From Manduca sexta (Eukaryota > Arthropoda > Insecta > Lepidoptera > Sphingidae), in the NCBI RefSeq assembly GCF_014839805.1, contig NC_051131.1, forward strand, positions 7,056,913-7,120,912: 64,000 nt of DNA. Reading direction: 5' to 3'. Of this stretch, positions 38,371-50,344 are shown piece by piece. The position numbers were made by a program, and so were the translations under genes. How positions within the stretch are numbered: position 1 is the stretch's first letter; each line of letters opens with the position of its first letter. The notes beneath the pieces were generated by a model, which worked only from the letters and a program-made list of their open reading frames with translations, made no database searches and had not been told where the DNA came from.

Positions 38371-38590
38371 TTCATTCGGCGAGGGCTGGCGGGTTCGCGG
38401 GCTCCGCGGAGTCCCGTGCACCCACCATCCTGAAGCCGCGGCGCCGCCCCGCTCCGTTCGCGGTCTCCATGGCGACCAGCTCAAATGACGTATCGATCCC
38501 GCGAAGGGGCCGGGGGGAGCTCGCGGGGTGGCGCCGCTCCACCCGCCGCGCCGACCCCCTTGCACCCCTGCCACCACCACTCGACCGTTG
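38370..38590. promoter_or_regulatory. GC/CpG island with ATG contexts on both strands
   Basis: A strongly GC-rich block. A CCATGG at its centre (around 38468-38473) gives a good start context on both strands: ggtctccATGGCG on plus and gtcgccATGGAG on minus. The minus frame starts METANGAGRRRG, and a weak donor (gtgggt) follows soon after. It may be a promoter or first exon of an unseen transcript, or only a CpG island. No homolog recognised. Confidence 0.3.
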
Positions 38591-38989
38591 GCCCATGCAA
38601 AATGACGGATGTAAACTTTGGATACACCTCCTTGGAAGGAAATTATATTTTCATTAAAATGAAAATGAGGTAATGTGTGTTTTTTATCTTAAAGATACCT
38701 ATATATTTACAAATCCGTTGTCGTCAGTATTTAGACTTAACGGATCTACAATCGATTATGATTGTGCTGTTTATTATTATATAGGCATTCATGATTTTTT
38801 AATGGATCGATAAGGAACCTTTTTAATGGCTGAAGAGACTTCAACGCATAATAAGTTTCACGTCTGCACAATTTAATAAATTTGCCCACATTTTATCGAC
38901 ATTATTCTATGTATACCTCAAAAACACACATTTTATGTATTTATGAAATTCTGTGAATGATTTATTTATTCACTAAAGCGATTATAGCA

Positions 38990-39125
38990 CATAGCAGCGC
39001 ACCAAGCCGCGGGCTAGCATACTGCGCGGTCATGTGGATCGAATTTTTGTATGATTCTGTATGAAAACCACCGAGATTTGCACGGGGCGTCACTGCGCGG
39101 CACGACGGCGCGATCTGCTGTGAGA
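38990..39125. other. Moderately GC-rich stretch, possible old repeat
   Basis: Contains gcgcaccaagccgcgggctagc, ctgcgcggtcatg and cactgcgcggcacgacggcgcgat, with 'ctgcgcgg' occurring twice. It resembles decayed MITE or SINE text, but I cannot name a family. Confidence 0.25.
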
Positions 39126-42100
39126 TAACCTACGAAGCAATTAATATAAATAATACCTACTAACTATACAATATTCAAATTTATGCAATAATATTAAAAC
39201 TTTATTTAACAAAGCTTAGATATCAAATCCAATATAAACTTAATCATAACCATCACTGATTTTAACAGGAAACAGATTTCAAACTATTAAAACAAATTTA
39301 TTGGAAAAGCCAGACAAGTTTAATAAAAAATAAAAAAGTTCTTTCAAAAGCCTGTATACAACGCAATCTTCCCCGAACGTTGCGAGATAGAGATAGAGTC
39401 AACAATATAACTACAACATTATATTGTACATATTTTATATATTTGAATAAAATAATTGTCGTGTTTAAGCATCTCCTCTAAAATTTTGTTTCAAACATTA
39501 ACATAATTAAGTGGTTCTCAAAGTTTTCCCATTATAAACTTAGCGAGAAATTTTATTTTTCCCTCAAGTCACGCGTCTCTGTGTGCGAGCGTGTGCACAA
39601 CCCAGCGAATTGGATTTTCTTTAGTGTGAGTAAACCTACTTTTACTCTGAGAACAGGGAAACCTTGGAGATTCATGAAATATTAATAGACAACGACAGAG
39701 AACTTATTCCCAAGGTAATATAAGCTCATGTTTCTATAATAATTTTTAGTAGGTATGCAAACTTTAATATTTTTAGTCTTATCAGTGCCATGGTTTTAAG
39801 CATAATAAAAGAGTGCTCATATAATTTTAATCTCTTTATTTATATCAGTTGCAATAATGTAGCACAATCGTTTTTTTTGCAAAGAAGATTTACAATACAA
39901 GCTGCAAATAATTAATATTTTAATATTTAGTATCAAGTTATAACCGGTCGTCCCTTTTATTCTCGCATATCAACGTGTTTTATTTATTTTTATTATTTAC
40001 GTGATTGCAAAAATGCATATTACTATTGCTTTAAATTTGTGGGTATGGTTTAAATTTTGTTAATTTTTATCAAAAGAAATATATTTTACTTTATGAAGAG
40101 AACTTATACGATAGTTCTATTTCGTGTTGCACTTCGAGTGTAGTAGTTTAAAAGTTAGTTTCACAAATCAACGCATGAACTTAAGTTATTTATATACATG
40201 ACTAAAAATTTACTTTGTTTATAAAATTAAAATTATAATAATAGTATCAAAATTTATCTTAGCAACTATTCCAAAGTTTTAAGTTTCGGTTATAACGTCT
40301 TCCCTCGATGCGAACTAAGAAATATAGATGCTCGCGAGCAAAACCTGTACTAAATCACTAGTCTGCGTTATTACATACAAATACAAATATAACAATTTTG
40401 CTCTATTTCCTCCTCTTACATTTTAATATCGATCACATTAAAACTTAAGACATGTGATAAACAAAATTTGATTTTAATCGAGTTATTTTATTTTTATGAA
40501 GCATATTTAGTTTTTCTATACCAAATATATTGGATTATAATCGTTGTATTATTATAGAATTTTAAAGAAAACAGGGTCCTTATTTACTAATATATACCGC
40601 CTCTTATGAACTATTTATACAAATATGAATATTAAACATTTACAATTAATTCAAATCTGTTTTATAATCTGATTTGACACTAACTTTTGTTCTTGGCTTC
40701 TCCACCGACCTCTTTAAATATTCTCCCGGAATAGAAAGCAATCAAATCAAAATGAAGTATATCTTATAAGGAGAGTGGAACTTTCTGTTTTTATAGATTT
40801 TTTAGAATTGATTTAGTATTAATTCCCTACAACAAATCTAAGTGCTTCTAATCTACCTATAAGCAATAGATATCATAAATTTAATATTAATTGAACTATA
40901 GAGTTCAAAATAGAGTGTATTATATTATTACATGCGAATCTGAGATAAGATTATACTATTGAAAATCTCTAATATATTTTGTTGGTCGGTCGACCCCCTA
41001 CTCGGAATAGCTGATATTGTCCTCTTATCCGATCAAAGTGTGATAGAGACTATTGATCAGAGAACTGTTTAGAAATAAAAAACTATTTATGTAAGATGCT
41101 ACTATTTCTAAATCACAATATACGTTATACTTGGTCTATACGGAAATATTAAATGTTACTCTTAAGAAGATAATAAACAAATGTGTTAGTTACCTTAGAT
41201 AAATATTACTAGGTGTTTCGGCGGCGAAAGCTATTTCGTAACCAACTATGTACGGTTAATCTAATAAATTATCTTAAAAAGTATGTGGGCTCAATTGTAT
41301 ATTAAAAGAAATCGAACGAATGCTTCGTTATCAAACCATTAAATCCAATAAGAAAGACGAAAGCGTCATACAACTCAAACGAATTGAAATATGGTACAAT
41401 AATTTTAATGTTTTAAAAGTTAGTTTCAGCATTATATTTTTAATAATTTCACATTACAAACACATGAACATAATCAGCTTTCAACAACAGTATACGGGCA
41501 TAATGATTTTTTGTGTTTACACGAATGTTAGACAATGAAAAAACACTTTTAGGATTTTATCGCGATTTTTATATTATAGTTTACTCTTTATATGAAAAAT
41601 TGTTGTATTTCAGTATGCTGACATACAAAATTGAGAACAGAATAATATGCCCATTTTTTTTTTATTTTCCGTATAGATTATGCCAACCGCACGATTGGAC
41701 ATATTTAGATATACTATTAAAATTATTTCCTTAAAAACCCTTACAATTTAGTGCCTATTAACATGATCATTTGAAAACTTGGAGAAAAGGATGGTAGTGG
41801 GAACTATCACACAGCCCGCTGAATCCATTGGGATAAAATTTAGCGCACATATAGATCAATTCTTAGTGAACATATAAACTCCTTTATATTCCCTAAAAGT
41901 GCATAAAGAAACTTTTATTCTGTGGAGCTGCGGCCAAAAACAAATAATTCTCAAACAATGTTTTGTAATATGGGTAAACCTTTCCAAGATATTGTAATGT
42001 AGGAATTCCTGAATGATCCGACCAACCCACAGGAGTCTTGATGATAACTGTATAATCTTTACGTTGAAATCAGGCTGACATGACTAACTAAACACCTGTT

Positions 42101-43228
42101 TTTACAGCATTCAACCCCTAAAAGGCCAAATAAAGCCAAGTGGATTAATTTAATAATGATGTCACTCGCGCGCCATACTTAGTATACAGTGCCTGTTAAG
42201 ACCAGAACTGTAGGTCTCCGAGAAAATATATCGGGTTTTTTTACATTGTGTTAATAATTGAAACAACATAATGCCGAGTGACCCCAGGATGCGACTCCCC
42301 TGAAATAGTCACTGGCGAAATTACCTTTCTTTCTAGAAACAGACTTTTTCGTATCTACATTTTAAATAACTGGTGCGTGTACATATATTTATGCCATTAT
42401 TATGTGATAGGTACATATACCTATTACATAATAAGGACTTAAATATATTTTGTCTATTTTGGGCTTACAGTAAATCCCCTTAAAATATAATTTATTAAAT
42501 TAAGAGTTTTTCTAACCAAATATATTCTAATCCAGTCTCAGACCAGTATGACGTCAAACTTACGATAAAAAATATTTAAAAACCCTAATGTAAAGATCAC
42601 AAAATCTCAATATAAGAAGGGGCTGGGCAGATCAACGATATTAAGTTTAGTTACGAAATTACTAAGTGCCGTTAACAATTTCTCCTCGAACCGGTTCTTC
42701 GGTTTGAACAAGGATAAAAATGTATTCGTTTATAAACTCGAGGCAGGACATTTTTAAATATCCGTTAAATACAACGCTTGCCATTAAATTGCGTTTATAA
42801 ATAACAATAAAAAGTTCTTAAGCAAATTATTAATTTTAAATAACTATAGAATCTTTGTTTTGTTTGTTATTTCCAAAAAAAACAAAATAATAATAATTGC
42901 ATATATGTAAGTAATTAATCACAATATTTCATTTAATCTAAAATTTGAACTGCACAGGAATGTTGGTAGTCAAGTTTTATGGCCGGTCTGAAGTTAGTCG
43001 CTTGACCTGCCCTGTCGCCATTTCGCCTCCAAAACAATAACTATGCCGCACTGGGCTAGCAGGCGTGCTAACATCAGGTCAACCATGTTTGAATTCAAAT
43101 ATATTTGATACACATCCAGCTAGACTACTCATTAAACTCTATGCAGACCGAAATAATGTATTTTATGAAAGAATATTATGTGTGCGTATAAAAAACGCAT
43201 AACTTTGGATCGTCTTAAAAACGTCAGT
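39126..43228. other. AT-rich intergenic DNA, nothing recognised
   Basis: Very AT-rich. Short open frames have no recognisable product. No tRNA, coding exon or complete mobile element could be supported. Confidence 0.6.
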
Positions 43229-43392
43229 GCGAGTTCACACTGCAGAAAGTATCTGCGACCAATTTACTTGTAAAATTTGAGTAGCATGAGAGTATTCGTA
43301 ACAGCATCTGGAAACACGCGCAATGCAAAGAATTTAGAATATGCGATAAAAAAAACCGCAGCGCATGAATTGTTTTCTCAGCGCGAACTCAC
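43229..43392. mobile_element. Candidate MITE with imperfect terminal inverted repeats
   Basis: GCGAGTTCACACTG (43229-43242) and the reverse complement of 43379-43392 (GTGAGTTCGCGCTG) match at 11 of 14 positions, with partial pairing further inward. The 164-bp size and lack of coding capacity fit a small non-autonomous DNA transposon. No clear target duplication was found. Confidence 0.4.
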
Positions 43393-45049
43393 CTTAAAAA
43401 ACTTTTCATTAGGTCTTCCAAGATTACACCAACTAATATGAAAAAGACGAAAGTGTGTGAAGATGTTCCAGCAGTTTTGTTAGAATTACCGCTGAATCCG
43501 ATTAAAGGGGCCAAAATTAAGTTTGACGCACAGATTGACCAAATCGTGGATGGGAGCTACTCTTTATCCCGTTTTTTTTTTATTTACACTGCAATACATT
43601 ATATTTACACGCTATATTCTGAATAATCATAATATTTTATAACATCCATACAGTTTGTTTAGTAAAAACGTCCAAAAAAATTAGAAAGTCACCTGGTTCT
43701 AAAAACACACACAAACCGAGAAGGATTGTGGTTATGTTGCCAGCTTTATAATAATGATAGAAATAGATTAGGAAGGACAAGGGGTATTTCGGCGTCCGGA
43801 AATCTCATCATACATCATGCACTACTTTGCAATTTTAAGTTCTGTACTAATGTTCATAGGCGGTCATGTCGATTACTGTCGTCACGTAACTTAATTGCAT
43901 GAAAAAAATGTAACGCCCATATTTTCATATTGAGTTCTCAGAACTAGTGATGCTAACTACAGTAACTAAGACCTCTCAATGTCCATGCTGAAGACAAATA
44001 TGTCTACAGCATGACTCTACCATTTTACTACTTAGAGTAAAAAAAGTATTCATTTGCAGGATATGTGATTACAAATATGCCTTATAAATCTCTTGTGCAA
44101 TACATCAACCTAGTATCTTGTTATTTATGGTTTCAAATGTAAAATAGTTGCTACACTTATCTTTTTTATTATGAAATATGCCTTCATCAGACCTGATAAT
44201 AAAAATAAAATCTGTGTTCATTATTTCGTGGATGTATCTCAATATAATGAAGTTATAAGCAATCAGTCTTGATTTTGCAAATATAAAAAAAATAATCAAT
44301 TACGTCATTTTATAATTACATTTGTACGATAATGACAATATTCTTTGAAATTGAAAATCGTTAACATAACATAAGGTAGAGACAATTAAAAAAGTATGAT
44401 AGAAAAAACGAATGGATGAATAAATACCTAAATGGACAAAAAAATATTATATAAATAACAGCCGTCATCAATGTTAAATATACTACTTATGTTGCCTAAA
44501 TCTGGAACGTATAAATTTAATTATTGAAACTGGGTTACATTGCCTCGTTTATCTCAAATATCATATTCATTCTCCGTTGACTCATTTGTTCTTTTCCTGG
44601 CCTGATGGAAATTCCCAATCTAGGAAAAATCTAGTTTTATCTACGGATCGATTAATTTGTTATGTGCGCTTAGTTTATATTTATGAAAGACAAGTTCGCT
44701 TATTTTTTATTTAATTATAAACATAGGAAAAGTAATTGAAATATTTATTACGCCGGTAGAATGCCTAATGTAAATTATAGGTGCTAATCAATCAAAAACT
44801 CAATGGATATTATGAAACCCATGAGCAAAATTTAGAAAGTTACCGAATAATGCTGATAGATGTACTATACCTATACAATTTTTACAGAATCCATTTACAA
44901 CTAAAATAATTTCAATTAATAACTTCCCCGAACTGACAACAAAATAATTACTCTTAACTCTAGTTTACGGACATAGACGCATTATTGTTATGTTGGTACT
45001 TAATTAATAAGTTGGTGTCAGGGAATGTCGGATTGCACAATAGGACAGG

Positions 45050-45120
45050 ACGGGACATGTCGATCCCCCCCGCCGCCGTCCCCCGGCCGGCGCACCGCCT
45101 CCCGCCGCCGCCCGGTATGC
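45050..45120. promoter_or_regulatory. C-rich/CpG island
   Basis: Compact block of CCCCCCCGCCGCCG and CCCGCCGCCGCCCG flanked by AT-rich DNA. The ORF across it has Pro/Arg low complexity. Regulatory role possible. Confidence 0.3.
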
Positions 45121-45949
45121 CCATTGTCCCGCAGATATGATGTTATGCCAAGTATTGCGTTGCCACTCATGTCAATAGTTACATTTGTCGGCAGTAATCT
45201 TCAAATTTAATTCATTCGTTTATATATGAATATAATTAAACCTTGAATTAGTACTTAAATAAAATATTAAACAGGTTATTATTTTGTATATATTGCACTT
45301 TTAATAACCGATGTATGGTGGTCTATTTCCAAGCAACTTGTTTATTTGCAAATTAATTATAATACAATAAGTAGGCAATCATCGAATTCATAAGACTTAA
45401 TGTAGAAGTACACAGTTATCAATACCAATTTGAAGTATCTTTCTATGATTGCAAAAGAAAAGCTTATTATTCAGGCTTAACAACAAAAATTTGAAACTGC
45501 TAAAACTTTTTAAAATAAATAAGCATATTTTACTTGAAAAAATATCAATGTCAATAAATCTTTAGCTCCTACATATTATTATCTTTATAAGTATAACAAT
45601 GATCATATAATTCTCTATAATGATGACCTTTTGATAAAAGCATTGCTTTGTAACTGTAAAACCATTATAAAAAGCTCTTACTCAATAAAATTGTTGCAGT
45701 TTCAACTTATAAAGGAGAATATCAAATAGGTTATGACTAATATAATAATATAGATATTTTTTTTTGTTTGTATACTTATTTATATTTCAAAAACGAATAT
45801 ACCTACATAAAATTAATTTAGTTTAAAACATGAAGCTCATTATGATGTATAAATTATTTTCTTCGTGACATATCAATCAGTGGGAGTTGAATGCGGTCGA
45901 AGTTTATTCTACCTTAAAGACAAATGAACATCAACAAATCTTGTTTTGA

Positions 45950-46225
45950 CGAGACGGATGGCACTAACGACACCGTCCCCGTGGAGCTGAGCAGAGAGCA
46001 GAGAGCAGAGAGCAGCGAGCACAGCGCACACAGCACTGTGTTTGTAGGTACGTACATAATATAATGTAACGAATAGTTACATCGAAACCATCATAATGGT
46101 GTAGTTAAGTTATTAATGTGGTTGAATCAGCCAAGAGGCTCACGGTGGACGGAGCGCGAGTGAGCGCAGCTGTCAAGGCCAAGCGAGGTCAGTCCTCCGA
46201 CGCTCTCCGAGCCACGATACACGAG
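45950..46225. promoter_or_regulatory. GC-rich island with GCAGAGA short tandem repeat
   Basis: Several GCAGAGA units (about 45990-46015) decay into gcagcga/gcacagc. After an AT-rich gap comes ggacggagcgcgagtgagcgcagctgtc and a TCAGTCCTCCGACG motif resembling an insect initiator. A promoter is plausible but no following exon was identified. Confidence 0.3.
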
Positions 46226-49200
46226 ACCGGTTCCTACAATTTTTAGTTTCTTTTTATTTTCATTTTTGTATACACGACGCTGAGACTAAACAGTGTTTAT
46301 ACGACTCAGCATGGAATTAACTTTTATTGCATAGTCAACTTAAGTAATTTTCAAATGAATTACATATTTCATAGGTAATTTACATTTTAGATGTATAACA
46401 AGTGTGCAGTATATTATTATACGTGTAATAATAATCTTTTGTCTACGTTATTCAGTTCGAGTTTAAGTTATAAATCATACAAAGCACTATTCTACCTTGT
46501 AGCCTCTAGCGCACAAAGTTCATGAATGTTGAATCACACTATTTCGCCAAACTTAAAAAAAACATATTACATGACGCATCTTTTAAATCCATTCATCATC
46601 GGTGTAGCGGTAGTGACATGATTACCTAATTCCAGTAAATAAATTATTTTTAACAGCATAGAAAATTAATAGGTAAAAATCTGGTTGTCAGCGCCAATCT
46701 TTGACATCTAACATGGACAATATCAGGTAAATTGTGAAAGCGTCGCCAATCTTACAGGAAATGAATTTAATAAAACCGATTCATAGGTGTCACCAAAACT
46801 GTTGTTACATACCAATTGTTTCTTGCAAATTCATACTGTAGCCAAAACTAGTTGCAGTGCTTCTTCGTCATTTAAAATTAACTGTTATTAGTGTGATGCT
46901 GTGAGCGTTTATGCACATCACTTAACGGCAGATGAGTCACTTGCTCGTTCAACGCTCTATTAAAAAAAAACTATTTATTTACATTTACACAATGTAGACA
47001 TCATTTTATTTATCGACCTGCATAAGTCCACCAAATAATATTACCAGCAACAAGGGAGACAATAACTTTTATACCCTTACAGTAGAGAGCGAGCGGGCAG
47101 CTGTGATTAGATTAGATATGAAGCAAAATTTAAAATTGTTCGAATTAAACAACATTCTATTTATAATACCTTCGTACATGTTTATTATTCCAGACGGTTT
47201 ATTTTTCCTAGAATGTTTGATGGCCGCCAGATGGCGTAACTAGAGTACTCGTGCAGTATCCAGAGATACTGTATGGTTTCATTTCTTAACAGCCATAAAC
47301 ACGTCACCCTCGTCCCATGCATAGAATTTTTACGCACACACGTACTGTAAACAACTACACAATGTTCTACACGAATGTAATCTTCAAGATTGACGACTTA
47401 CATCTATTTGAAGGGACATTCCACAGTGTTTGGTTTCTTTTTCGCAATTGTTACTGCTGATTACTTTTTGTAATTAAAACAAAACGTAATGATTGTTTTT
47501 AAGTAAAAAAAAAAAAATTATAAACAATTTTGAAATCAGGTAATGACTTAGTAAAAGTTCGGTAACGTAAAATTCTTGGTAATTTGGGATACATTATACG
47601 TTTTTTATTAAATGGCCTAGCTTTAAAAGCTTAAAAGAATGGATAAGTGTACGATATAAAATACCACTATGAAAATAAACACATTCAACTTAAATCCAAA
47701 AACTTTAAAAGGTCCGCTTTAAAATTATAATGAAGTTATTTAATTGCAAACTATTTATATTCTTTTGCGGTATTTATGCTTCGCTAGATATACATATCAC
47801 TTAAACAGCGTCCAAGCGCTGCAAATGTTGGATAAATATCAACGAACCACAGAACAATGGAGCATTATGTGGTAATATTAGAAATATATTCGTTTGTTTA
47901 TACGTGGAAAAAAATCTAAACAAATCGCAGCATTGTTTAAGATACTGCGAGGGGGTTGGATGCTTTATATATACTAAAAAACACTTTAATTAACTAACTA
48001 CCAACCGTGTATCATACCTGCCGCACACGACGTCTATATACAGAAAACAATATGTCTAATGAGTTTAGTTTACTTCTTATTACCTTCTCGCACAGTTAAA
48101 ATAAAATTTTATAAACCAAATAACATCACCATACCCACATTTTTATTTCAAATTCATGTGCGATTAAGTCACACTTAACGTCAAGATTTTTATCTCATCC
48201 TGGTTTGGGACAAAAAGGATGGCCTCAGCTGCCACAATAAGATGACCCGCCCCTCTTCCCCGTGACGCCGAGAAACTAAAAGTAGAGGGAATGTTTATAA
48301 ACATTGTAGAGATCTTTGAAGTTGGTTGTATCCGAGGTTTTGAACAAGTAACTTGTCGGGGTCATAACCTGTTTGCGACCCCTCTCTGCGGGACTGCGGA
48401 GCTCTCGTGTACTCTAGTGACCCGAGCCTCGGCTAATGAACAATCAAATATAAACTTTATTAAACCTATTCACAATGTTTTGAAAACTTCTTGTTTCCAC
48501 CTGACAAAGGTTTTTACAAAATAATGATAGAACAAAAAAAACGTAATTGCATCTTATTTAAAAGTAAGTGCTCTATCGGTTATTCAATTCCCTGCGTTTC
48601 TAAATAAAGGATGACAGTGCACCTGTTACCGAAAGCTTTACGTGCGTATAAAATTGGTCCCCAATAGCTGTAACAATTTTTTTTTGGTAAGGTCGCATTT
48701 TGATGTTTTTTCGAAGGAATCTAATTCTAAGATTATCGAAAAGTCTAACAAAACAAAGATGGCATTATTATACCAATTATAACCCGTTGCCAATTCATAA
48801 ACTAATATTAAACATAAAAGTTTCGCGAAAGCAATACATATTTCATATTTGATATAAGTATATTTATAAATGTCTCATTCCGATTGTCGTGCGCAGCATT
48901 CATGCAGGACATAAAATTTAAATTGGCTGGAAATGTCGATTTGAGTTTGTTTGCGTAGGGTATTTGATTTGTTGAAATGATGTCGTAGACGTGTTGTATT
49001 TATTGTATTGTGTTCTCTGGCCCTCTGGATATTGTTAGGGCACACAATGCGAGTGCAGCGGGCCGTTGTGCCTTGTGAAATGTTGCACGACTACTTTTTT
49101 CGTCTGGATTCTATACTCACGATACTCGTTTTTTAAGCCGCGAGCCCGAGATGTACAGGTTTATCTGTTTAAAATTTATTAACATCGAGAAACAATTTAA

Positions 49201-49682
49201 AACCTTTTCTTTAGATGGTCCATGAGCGATTCATGATGAATGGAAATAAACTCGGTTATTATAAGTTTCAAATTGGATACACAAAGGATTATTTAATAGA
49301 ACCAAGATATGTATCTGTTTATATGTAGAGCGTTAGTTATATGTTGACAGGGACAATTAAATAAAACATTTAAGGTTTCAAAATCTTTCAGATATTAAAA
49401 AAAGGTCGAATACGTAAAAAGATTACTTATACGTTATGTGAATCATGCCATATTAATGTACCTACTGTTGGTTGTTTTTAAAATTTTAATTAATAAATAG
49501 GCACCTTTTTAAGTCTATTATGCTACTTATTGTCCGCCGAAGTTTTAGATCGATTCTTAGCTAATGGTACTCTCATCAAAACAACATATTTTACGACAAA
49601 TCATTTATAATAATCAAACAACATTATATACTCTCATACATAATTTAGATTAACGTTTAAAACTTTATACAGAAGTGCTGTG
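46226..49682. other. AT-rich intergenic DNA, nothing recognised
   Basis: Short low-complexity open frames, a poly-A tract near 47504, and a moderately GC-rich patch at about 48200-48430. No gene or mobile element is recognised with confidence. Confidence 0.55.
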
Positions 49683-49690
49683 ATAGATAC
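49683..49690. repeat. 8-bp target-site duplication, left copy (ATAGATAC)
   Basis: Identical to 52541-52548 across the hAT-type element; 8 bp is the hallmark length for hAT insertions. Confidence 0.9.
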
Positions 49691-50199
49691 TAGGGGTCGC
49701 AAACCGGTATCCCGGATTTCGAAAATACCGGAATACCGGACCAAATTAAGAACTTCAAAATACCGGTATTGATTTTACAAAAACCGGGATATTCGGTATT
49801 TTCGGTATTGTATAAAAATAAAATTCAGTACAAAATGTGTGTATAATTGTTAATTACTCGAGTTTTAAATCGCAAAATTTTAAGCTGCTTGCAATTTCAT
49901 TCATTCGTATAGGCATATATTCTATAAAGAGCGAGCAAAATGCATGGCTTAGGGCTATATTGCTAGTTTTGTTTTGTTCAAACATAGCGGAGTTAACTGG
50001 TAATTGTTATTTTTATTAGAACTTATTAGAAATATTTTTTGTTCGTTAAAGTCTGTCCTCATACTTCATAGACGTTATTTATCTAAGGGCGGAGCATTGC
50101 TGAAGTCTGTTTCTCAGTGCTGACGGCATGGCAGCCTTCGCAGTGCGTAGACGTAGGGCCGTTGTGATTGGCTAATATTGTGATACAACTTGAATCTAG

Positions 50200-50289
50200 T
50201 TGGCTGTCAGATTAACAAAGCTGAACAAAATGGAAGCTGTCAGATAAACAAAACTGAGAAACATAACAGGTCCCCCTTTGTTTATCTGA
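50200..50289. repeat. Paired direct repeat and hairpin inside the hAT element
   Basis: Two adjacent related units of about 32 bp (GGCTGTCAGATTAACAAAGC and AAGCTGTCAGATAAACAAAAC) are followed by an inverted 13-bp match: TCAGATAAACAAA at 50240-50252 against TTTGTTTATCTGA at 50277-50289. Confidence 0.7.
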
Positions 50290-50344
50290 TAGATGTAAAA
50301 TACAACCTGTTTAAAAGCCTTAAGCTGCCTACAATAATAGCCTG

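Noticed and set aside
46176..46190. Initiator-like TCAGTC as a mapped transcription start
   Set aside because: No downstream promoter element at the proper spacing and no following exon; short motif, chance match likely.
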